This document shows positions 42,952 to 49,327 of a DNA stretch of 49,327 nt, piece by piece. The notes beneath the pieces are model-generated. The model ran no database searches. It was not told where the DNA came from and was given only the letters and a program-made list of their open reading frames with translations. Within the stretch, counting starts at the first letter, position 1, and every line of letters starts with the position of its first letter. Source of the DNA: JAGLHV01 sp023143305 [NCBI: Clostridia bacterium] (lineage in GTDB: Bacteria > CBDUZB01 > JAGLHV01); the NCBI GenBank assembly GCA_030637025.1, contig DAOVVV010000020.1, forward strand, positions 1 to 49,327, in the 5' to 3' direction. The position numbers and the translations under genes were made by a program.

Positions 42952-45894
42952 GTGAAACGAGAAAAAATCAAGAAATATATTCGTATAGGATGTAGTTGTT
43001 TGTGTTTAATAACTGTTTTGTTCAGTGTCGTATTGGCAGAAAACAATGAAGAAAAAAAATCAAATAGTATTCTTTTGGATTGGGAGGAATTTCGTAAGAT
43101 TTTAAAATTGGATAGTGATGAGGTTAAGCTTTCTTGGGATGAATATAGGAGTCTTTTGGCTCAAACCGGTTTTAAAGCAAAAGATAAATACCGAATAGAA
43201 GGTGGACAGGTTATTTTAAGTAGAAAACAATTTAAAACCTTGTTGGAACAAATGCAGCCGCCTAAAAAAAGTGAACTCATTCCTCCGGGTGATTATTTAA
43301 TAAGTAAAGGGGTTTATAAGGGAGTAGTGGGTAAAAAAAGCACTCAATTTGAAGCACGGCTGGATTTAGAAATTTTTAAAAAGCAAAAAAACACTTATTC
43401 TAAAATACCATTATTCAGAGAAGAATTAGCCATAGAAGATGTTCGGATTAATCAAAAACCTGCTTCCATTATTACTCAGAACGGATGGCATTATTTAAGT
43501 ACGGAAAAAACCGGAAAACAGCTGGTAGTAGTAAAATTTTCAGTTAAATCTTCTATGGATAAAGGAACTCCCGGATTAGGTTTTAATATTCCTTCTACAT
43601 CGATAACTAAGGTTGTTTTAAATATTCCTAAAAGAAATATAGAGGTAAATATTACCAATGCCCATGAAATAAAAATTACCCAAAAAGATAAGTACACTAA
43701 AGTAGAGGGGTATCTTATTCCTGCTTCGTATATGCATATTTCCTGGAAAAAGAAATTAGAGGAAAAATTCCGTGGTCCGGCAAAAATTTATGCTGAACTT
43801 TTTAATCTTCTTTCCATTGAAGCGGATGCCATCAGAGTGGTTTCACAGGTAAAGCTGAATATCGTTCAGAATAAAATTAGCGGAATAACTTTAGTAGTTC
43901 CTTCCGGTTATCAAATTTTGGAGGTAACCGGCCAGGGAAAGAATATGTGGAGCGTAAGAGAAGAAAAGGGAGAGCAATTTCTGGAGGTTCCTTTTGAATA
44001 TCCGGCTGAAGGTCAGAAGTATTTAACTATCAAGGCGGAAAAAATATTGCCGGAAGAAACAATGGTTGCTGATTTTACCGGATTTAAAGTGCTCAAGGTA
44101 AAAAGAGAATTTGGTTTTATTGCCGGTGAAATAAAAAGTGATGCCGAAGCCAAGGTACAGGAGTTTGAAGGTTTAGATAGAATTGATTTTGGGAAAATAC
44201 CGGCACAACTTAGCGGGCTTTCTTCCCGTCCCGTACTTTTTGCCTTTAAATATATTCGTCATCCCTATAATATTGTGGTTGATATTACTAAATACGAAAA
44301 AGAAGAGGCTTTGAGTGTTATTATCGATAAGGCAAATGGAATAACCCTTTTTAAAGAAGAGGGAAAACTGGTGCATTTATTAACCTTTTCTATGCGTAAC
44401 CTGTGGAATCAGTTTTTAAAGCTGGATTTACCGCAAGACGCCAGTATCTGGAGCGTATATGTAGACGGAAAAAGAGAGAAGGCATCTAAAGACAGCAGCG
44501 GTAAGATTTTAATTCCTTTAGTGCGTTCTCAAAGAGAAAACAGGGATAGCGGTTTAAGGCCTTTTAAGGTAGAGCTTATTTATACCCAGCCGGCTGGGAA
44601 ATTCTTTATTTTAGGCAGTAAAAAAAGTATTTTTCCGGCGACGGATGTGTTGATCAATAGTTTAGAATGGAATTTTTACCTGCCGGTAAATTATAAGTAT
44701 GTTTATTTTGGGGGAAATTTAGAAAAGGAAAAGATTATTAAACAGCGGAAGCCTTTATGGCGTACAATGTCTAAGACGGTCTTAGGGGGGATAGCAGAGA
44801 CTTCTGTTTCTGGGACGTATGCACCGTTAGAAAAGAAAAAGCTAAAGGAAATTCATAAATATGGCGAAAAGAGTAAGGATGAAAAAGAATTAACACTGCG
44901 AGAACAGAGAAAACCTGTATGTTCGGATAAATTAATCAGGTCTTTAGAGGGTAAAGAGGCCGAAGAAGAAGTCGGTGATTTTTATACTGATGATTCAAGA
45001 GAAGATATAGCAGGGGAATCTTTTTCCAGCCCGTCTTTGCAGATATCTGCATCTATGGAAAGGAGTAGGGATGTTTCTTTAGGATTAGCCGGATTGCTTT
45101 CGGTACGGATGAATATTCCCCTTTCTGGAAAAAATTATCTTTTTTCTAAAAAGATTGTAGAGCAAGAGGATCTTTTACATTTAAATTTAGTTTATGTTAA
45201 CGAATGGATTATTAACGGACTTATTATTATTCTTGCTTTAATATTTTTGTGTATTCTTCTTAAGAAAAGAAATATTTTTTTCAAGCCTTTTATTGCTTTA
45301 GCAAAAAGTCTGGCTAAAATTTTTCCCCGGGTAAAAAAATATGGGCAGCCTAAATGGTTACCCGTGGTTATTTTAGTTGTCCTGCTAATAACCAAACTTC
45401 TGGATAAATTATTTTATCTATATAATTATTTCCCCATGCTTCCTGTATTACTAATCCTTATTTTTGTTCTATCGTTAATAGGTTTGTTTAAAAAACAATT
45501 AATTACCGTTATAAAATTTTTATGCCGTCCATTAGTTTCTTTATTAATAATTTCCGCCTGGATTTTCTTTCTGATGGGTAGTCGTTTGTTTTTTGCCTAT
45601 TTTCCTTTGTCTATACTGCTTATCATCGGGTTTATTACATCAATAATAAGATTACTTATTGGTTTTTCCAGGGAGAGGAAAACTTATTCTAAATCTGCCT
45701 TATTAATAAGTTTTATATTCTTTATCCTTTGCATAGTTGTGCGTTCGTTTGTACCGTATTCTCCTTTGTCTAACTTATTTTTTATTGGATTTATAATATC
45801 AACAATATTTTTAATAATTAGTTTTTTTAGAAAAAGAAAAGCGATAAAAGAAGTAAAAGATAAAATAATAAATGAAGAAAGAGAAGAAAAATAA
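42952..45894 (+). CDS. Large exported/membrane protein, paralogue 2, with multi-span C-terminus (unknown function)
   Basis: 980 residues from GTG 42952 with TAAGGAGGT 9 bases upstream. Signal peptide at about 10-28 (cut after VVLA). DWEEFRKILKLD and LSWDEYRSLLAQTG match the paralogue at 40018, and the alignment continues through the ectodomain (DYLISKGVYKGVVGKKST against DYLITKAEYSGIMGKKST). After a charged linker (about 630-690) it differs: about seven hydrophobic helices (about 752-970) replace the paralogue's two. Function unknown; a membrane-anchored surface or periplasmic complex of both paralogues is a reasonable guess. Its end overlaps the possible start of the ankyrin gene. Confidence 0.75.
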   Translation: MKREKIKKYIRIGCSCLCLITVLFSVVLAENNEEKKSNSILLDWEEFRKILKLDSDEVKLSWDEYRSLLAQTGFKAKDKYRIEGGQVILSRKQFKTLLEQMQPPKKSELIPPGDYLISKGVYKGVVGKKSTQFEARLDLEIFKKQKNTYSKIPLFREELAIEDVRINQKPASIITQNGWHYLSTEKTGKQLVVVKFSVKSSMDKGTPGLGFNIPSTSITKVVLNIPKRNIEVNITNAHEIKITQKDKYTKVEGYLIPASYMHISWKKKLEEKFRGPAKIYAELFNLLSIEADAIRVVSQVKLNIVQNKISGITLVVPSGYQILEVTGQGKNMWSVREEKGEQFLEVPFEYPAEGQKYLTIKAEKILPEETMVADFTGFKVLKVKREFGFIAGEIKSDAEAKVQEFEGLDRIDFGKIPAQLSGLSSRPVLFAFKYIRHPYNIVVDITKYEKEEALSVIIDKANGITLFKEEGKLVHLLTFSMRNLWNQFLKLDLPQDASIWSVYVDGKREKASKDSSGKILIPLVRSQRENRDSGLRPFKVELIYTQPAGKFFILGSKKSIFPATDVLINSLEWNFYLPVNYKYVYFGGNLEKEKIIKQRKPLWRTMSKTVLGGIAETSVSGTYAPLEKKKLKEIHKYGEKSKDEKELTLREQRKPVCSDKLIRSLEGKEAEEEVGDFYTDDSREDIAGESFSSPSLQISASMERSRDVSLGLAGLLSVRMNIPLSGKNYLFSKKIVEQEDLLHLNLVYVNEWIINGLIIILALIFLCILLKKRNIFFKPFIALAKSLAKIFPRVKKYGQPKWLPVVILVVLLITKLLDKLFYLYNYFPMLPVLLILIFVLSLIGLFKKQLITVIKFLCRPLVSLLIISAWIFFLMGSRLFFAYFPLSILLIIGFITSIIRLLIGFSRERKTYSKSALLISFIFFILCIVVRSFVPYSPLSNLFFIGFIISTIFLIISFFRKRKAIKEVKDKIINEEREEK

Positions 45895-45895
45895 A

Positions 45896-48220
45896 ATGGA
45901 AAGAAAAATGTTAAAATTGCGATTTTTTTCTTTGATTGTGTTTTTTCTGTTTTGTGGGTATTCTGCTGGTTATAGTAAAACTCAGATTTCCGTAGAAGCT
46001 ATTAAAAACAATCGGGTTTCAGAAGTCGAAGAGGCAATAGGGAAAGGGGCAGATGTTAATGCAAGGGATTTTTACGGTCATACTGCATTAATAAGGGCGG
46101 CTGAATATGATTCTTTAGAGGCGGCTATGTTATTGATAGAAAAAGGGGCAGATATCAATGTAAAGAATACTTATGACCGTACACCATTAATGTGTGCAGC
46201 TATGAATAATTCTTTAAAAGTGGCCAGGTTATTGATAGAGAAGGGAGCAAAAGTTAATATAAGGAATAAAAATTACTATACAGCATTGTTGTTTGCAGTT
46301 AATAAAAATTATTTACAAGTAGCAAGGTTACTCATAGAAAAATGGGCAGATGTCAACTTAAAGTACTCCTCTAAAGAAACCGTATTGATAGTAGCAGCCA
46401 AGAAAAATTATTTAGAAATAGCACAATTACTGATAGAGGAAGGGGCAGATGTTAATACTAAAAACACAGATGGCAAAACAGCCTTGGATTGCATTGAAGA
46501 AAGAAAAGGTTATAACAAAATGAAAACTTTGCTTAAAAAACACGGAGGGACTAGTTTTTATAAAGTTTTTCAGGAAGGTATTAAAAACAATCAGGTTTCA
46601 GAAGTTAGAAAAGCAATAGAGAAGGGGGTTAATATTAATGTAAGGGATTTTTACGGCCATACTGCATTAATGAAAGCAGCCGGATATGATTCGTTACAAG
46701 TGGCAGAATTACTTATACAAGATGGGGTGAATGTTAATATAAAGGATTATTCTGGTTGGACGGCATTGTTTTTTGCTGCTAGTAAAAATTCCTTAAAAAT
46801 AGCAACATTACTAATAGTCAACGGAGTGGATGTTAATGTAAAAAGTCGTTATAGCAAAACAACTTTGATGTTTGTCGATGAAAATAATTCTTTGGAAGTA
46901 GCAAAGTCACCAGAGAAAGGGGTAAATATCAACACGGAAAAATGGAGAAGTCAGACAACAGCATTGATGGTGGCAGCCAAGAAAAATTCTTTGGAAGTAG
47001 CAAAGTTACTGATAGAAAAAGGAGCAAATTTAGAGGTAAAAGACAAAGGTAACTGGACAGCATTAATGTGGGCAGCTAAAAATAATTCTTTAAAAATAGC
47101 AAAATTACTCATTGAAAAAGGTGTAAATATTAATGCACGAGACAACTATAGTAAAACAGCTTTAGACTATGTTGAAATGGGAAAGGATTATAACAAAATG
47201 AGAACTTTGCTTAAAAAACACGGAGGAACTAGTTTTGCTATTTTTTATGAAGCTATTAAAAACAATCGAGTTTCAGAGGTTAAAGTTGCAATAGATAAAG
47301 GAACAACGGTTACTTCCACAGCATTAATTATAGTGGCGGAAAATAATTCTTTGAAAGCAGCAAAGTTGCTAATAGGGAAAAAAACAGATATTAATGCAAA
47401 AGATAATGGTGGTCGGACAGCATTAATAGTGGCAGCTGAAAACAACTCTTTAGAGGTAGCAGAATTACTGATACAAAATGGGGCTAATGTTAATATAAGG
47501 GATAATTTTTACCAGACAGCATTAATGAAAGCGGCTGAAAATAATTCTTTAAAAGTAGCAGAATTACTGATACAAAATGGGGCGAATGTTAATACAGGTA
47601 ATGCTATCCAAACAGCATTAACAAAAGCGGCTGAAAATAATTCTTTAAAAGTAGCAGAATTACTCATAAAGAAAGGAGCGAATGTTAATATGATGAGTAA
47701 TGGGGAGGGTTCTTCTGGTTGGACAGCATTAATGAGAGCAGCTATAAATAATTCTTTAGAAGTAGCAAAATTACTCATAGAGAAAGGAGCGGATGTTAAT
47801 GCAGAAAATTGTGAGAAGAAAACAGTGCTAATGTTTGCAGCTGACAATAATTCTTTAAAAGTAGCAAAATTGCTAATAGCAAAAGGAGCGGATATTAATG
47901 CAGTAAATTATGATGAATATTGTGAAGGAAGTTTGGAGGGCAAAACAGCGTTAATGTTTGCTGCTGACAAAAATTCCTTAAAAGTAGCAAAATTACTAAT
48001 AGCGAAAGGAGCGGATATTAATGCAGTAAGTGAGAGGGGAAAAACAGTATTAATGTTTGCTGCTGAGAAAAACTCCTTAAAAGTAGCAAAATTATTACTA
48101 AAGAAAGGTGCAAATGTCAATACATTGGATATGGGTTATCGTAAGACAGCATTAAAATATGCAGAAGTTGAAAAACATTCTAAAATGATAACTTTACTTA
48201 AAAAATACGGAGCAAAATAA
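45896..48220 (+). CDS. Exported ankyrin-repeat protein, about 23 repeats in three cassettes
   Basis: 774 residues from ATG 45896, one base after the previous stop; an ATG at 45872 in the same frame overlaps the previous gene and would only lengthen the basic N-terminus. LRFFSLIVFFLFCGYSAGYS is a signal peptide, so the repeats are outside the cytoplasm. About 23 ankyrin repeats follow, with the local consensus TALMxAAxNNSLKVAKLLIE then KGADVNA. Three cassettes start at 46001, 46580 and 47255 (IKNNRVSEV) and end with YNKMKTLLKKHGG or similar. It is probably co-transcribed with the two large exported proteins, and binding a protein partner is the expected role. Partner unknown. Confidence 0.85.
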   Translation: MERKMLKLRFFSLIVFFLFCGYSAGYSKTQISVEAIKNNRVSEVEEAIGKGADVNARDFYGHTALIRAAEYDSLEAAMLLIEKGADINVKNTYDRTPLMCAAMNNSLKVARLLIEKGAKVNIRNKNYYTALLFAVNKNYLQVARLLIEKWADVNLKYSSKETVLIVAAKKNYLEIAQLLIEEGADVNTKNTDGKTALDCIEERKGYNKMKTLLKKHGGTSFYKVFQEGIKNNQVSEVRKAIEKGVNINVRDFYGHTALMKAAGYDSLQVAELLIQDGVNVNIKDYSGWTALFFAASKNSLKIATLLIVNGVDVNVKSRYSKTTLMFVDENNSLEVAKSPEKGVNINTEKWRSQTTALMVAAKKNSLEVAKLLIEKGANLEVKDKGNWTALMWAAKNNSLKIAKLLIEKGVNINARDNYSKTALDYVEMGKDYNKMRTLLKKHGGTSFAIFYEAIKNNRVSEVKVAIDKGTTVTSTALIIVAENNSLKAAKLLIGKKTDINAKDNGGRTALIVAAENNSLEVAELLIQNGANVNIRDNFYQTALMKAAENNSLKVAELLIQNGANVNTGNAIQTALTKAAENNSLKVAELLIKKGANVNMMSNGEGSSGWTALMRAAINNSLEVAKLLIEKGADVNAENCEKKTVLMFAADNNSLKVAKLLIAKGADINAVNYDEYCEGSLEGKTALMFAADKNSLKVAKLLIAKGADINAVSERGKTVLMFAAEKNSLKVAKLLLKKGANVNTLDMGYRKTALKYAEVEKHSKMITLLKKYGAK
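46001..48217 (+). repeat. Three tandem ankyrin cassettes
   Basis: Cassette starts at 46001, 46580 and 47255; cassette ends share AAAAAACACGGAGG (about 46536 and 47215). Cassette 3 is the longest and holds the most regular, probably most recently expanded, repeats. Confidence 0.8.
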
Positions 48221-48578
48221 TTTTAGATTTTATTATGATTTCACAAATTTTTATTAAATGGTGGAGGTGGCGGGACACATATTCTACTTGTTTCCAAATA
48301 GTGTGGACTATTTCTTCATCCCAGTCTGCCTAAGGCAGATTAAGGGAGACCGGCGTATTATAGAAAGCATAAATCTATTGTTGTTTAAACGATATTATCT
48401 TCCATTCCCTTCGATTTGAAAGGGCTATTAATTCCTCAAGATTGCCTTTCCACTTCCGGTAGAACAACCAATCTCTTGACGATATTTTTATGAAAATATA
48501 TTTTTTAAAAAGAGTTTAAAAGAAGGACAATTTCCTGCGATTAAATAATCTAAAAGATTATTTCTAACCTGTTTTTTC
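48221..48578. other. Intergenic region, no gene recognised
   Basis: Composition differs from the neighbours (GGTGGAGGTGGCGGG at about 48260, a TCTGCCTAAGGCAGA palindrome at about 48336). A minus-strand frame across about 48370-48460 reads RKWKGNLEELIALSNRREWK but is short and bounded by stops; it may be a gene relic. No terminator is clear. Confidence 0.35.
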
Positions 48579-48607
48579 TTGACATAAGTTACCAGATGTT
48601 ATATTAT
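48579..48607 (+). promoter_or_regulatory. Promoter of the DUF6788-like operon
   Basis: TTGACA at 48579-48584 and TATTAT at 48602-48607, spacer 17 bp. Its -35 box and spacer overlap the left arm of the inverted repeat at 48584-48633, so a bound protein would block it. Confidence 0.7.
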
Positions 48608-48633
48608 TATTATAGATTCATCTGGTAACTTAT
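48584..48633 (+). promoter_or_regulatory. 15-bp perfect inverted repeat spanning the promoter (operator)
   Basis: ATAAGTTACCAGATG at 48584-48598 is repeated inverted at 48619-48633. The core octamer GTTACCAG occurs a third time, direct, at 48666-48673. Arms placed on both sides of a -10 box are typical of autoregulated toxin-antitoxin operons; the binding protein is not identified. Confidence 0.65.
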
Positions 48634-48721
48634 ATCGACAGTTGTTGGGATATTATTTTTTTTGGGTTACCAGTGGAATTGTATATGTTGTTGTTTTCTA
48701 TAGTAACTATTGGGGATTCAT

Positions 48722-49024
48722 ATGGAAATATTAAATAGTGTTCTTAAAGAAGAACTAAATCGGTTAAAAAAACTGAATGGACAGTATCTCAAACAAATAT
48801 CTAATCTTCCAAGAGGGAGTTTAATAAGAAAAAAAATAAAAGGTCATATATATTATTATCTCAGCTATTGGCACCAAAATAAAAGCGCTTTTAAATATGT
48901 AGGTAAATTATCTATAAAAGAACGTGAAAACCTGTTAGACAAAATAGATGAACGGAAAAAATATGAAAAGCTTAACAGACGAGTTAAAAAAGACATTAAA
49001 AAGCTTGAAAAAATGGTAAAATGA
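48722..49024 (+). CDS. Small DUF6788-like protein, possible antitoxin or partner of a nucleotidyltransferase
   Basis: 100 residues from ATG 48722, preceded by GGGG seven bases upstream (TTG 48710 is a weaker alternative). Residues about 1-25 form a helix. The core is LPRGSLIRKKIKGHIYYYLS followed by FKYVGKL, the signature I associate with DUF6788, and a basic helical tail closes it. Its stop overlaps the next start (ATGA at 49021-49024). It lies behind an operator-embedded promoter and before a broken nucleotidyltransferase gene, which suggests a two-gene toxin-antitoxin-like operon. Confidence 0.65.
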   Translation: MEILNSVLKEELNRLKKLNGQYLKQISNLPRGSLIRKKIKGHIYYYLSYWHQNKSAFKYVGKLSIKERENLLDKIDERKKYEKLNRRVKKDIKKLEKMVK

Positions 49025-49327
49025 CAAAACAAAATAATTTATTTTTTGCTACTCTTAAAGCCCTGCATAAGTCAGGTGACAATCACGCTTCCTGAACCTG
49101 CTGCTTATGTACTTCATAAATTCATAATACAGGAAAAACGAAAAAATAAGGAAAAGCAAAAGAGAGATTTATCAGCTGCAAAAAAGATAGGGGAGTTTTT
49201 ATTACGAAATAAGACTCAACGGAAAAAGCTTTTAGAAATATTTTTTTCGTTGCCTAAAAAATGGCAAGCAAAAATAATAAGAAATGTAAAGGCTAATTCT
49301 CAGCCGATTTTTGATTTTTTGTCAAAA
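49021..49327 (+). pseudogene. Broken nucleotidyltransferase-fold gene (GSU2403/AbiEii-like), runs off the window
   Basis: ATG 49021 starts MTKQNNLFFATLKALHKSG, a normal N-terminus for this family, but the frame stops at TGA 49093-49095. From about 49073 another frame reads QVTITLPEPAAYVLHKFIIQ, then EKQKRDLSAAKKIGEFLL and LPKKWQAKIIRNVKA to the window's end. That is the family's C-terminal half (P-A-x-x-x-L-H-K helix, then K-x-x-K-D-L-x-A-A). The catalytic GSxxxGT and DxD region is missing, so an internal deletion plus frameshift has removed the active site. Confidence 0.65.

Noticed and set aside
1-49327. tRNA, rRNA, riboswitch or replication origin
   Set aside because: No cloverleaf, rRNA-like stretch, recognisable riboswitch core or DnaA-box cluster was seen by reading; a covariance-model scan would be decisive.

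Overview
The window is AT-rich bacterial DNA with an outer-membrane (Gram-negative) cell plan: it encodes a TolC-type channel, an RND pump and several exported proteins. More than half of it is one uninterrupted reading frame of over 9,100 codons, a mosaic of winged-helix, HAD, GNAT, nucleotidyltransferase, methyltransferase and helical-repeat modules separated by hydrophobic segments. Giant mosaic genes of this style are known from Omnitrophota (Candidatus Omnitrophica), so that phylum is my best guess. This rests on architecture only; there is no rRNA, tRNA or other phylogenetic marker here.

Layout. (1) 1-27513 (+): the giant gene, cut by the left edge. Residue numbers for it are counted from the codon at 16. 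(2) 27573-27977 (-): FxsA-like membrane protein, convergent with the giant gene and divergent from (3) 28153-33343 (+): a PadR regulator, TolC-like channel and RND pump operon behind a consensus promoter with a perfect palindrome at the expected transcription start. No adaptor (MFP) gene is present. (4) 33344-39100: a defence-island-like stretch. Three copies or fragments of the C-terminal tail of an Eco57I/PglX-like DNA methylase alternate with cargo genes: a HEPN-motif protein, an overlapping AlbA_2 (Schlafen-like) and HEPN pair, and a PD-(D/E)XK nuclease-like protein followed by a CX5R phosphatase. (5) 39100-40000: a REP-associated tyrosine transposase (RAYT) bracketed by GTAG-headed palindromes; related palindromes lie at 33.4-33.7 kb. 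(6) 40018-48220: two large paralogous exported/membrane proteins of unknown function and an exported ankyrin protein made of three tandem cassettes. (7) 48221-49327: a promoter embedded in a 15-bp inverted repeat, a small DUF6788-like gene, and a frameshifted and internally deleted nucleotidyltransferase gene, together resembling a decayed toxin-antitoxin operon.

How parts work together. The efflux operon probably regulates itself through PadR. The 33-39 kb block looks like an accumulation site for nuclease-type defence genes marked by repeated methylase tails. The giant protein has the pattern of a membrane-anchored string of soluble modules, many lacking catalytic residues, which suggests binding or structural roles or a recombining surface or effector protein rather than a set of enzymes. 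That functional reading is inference.
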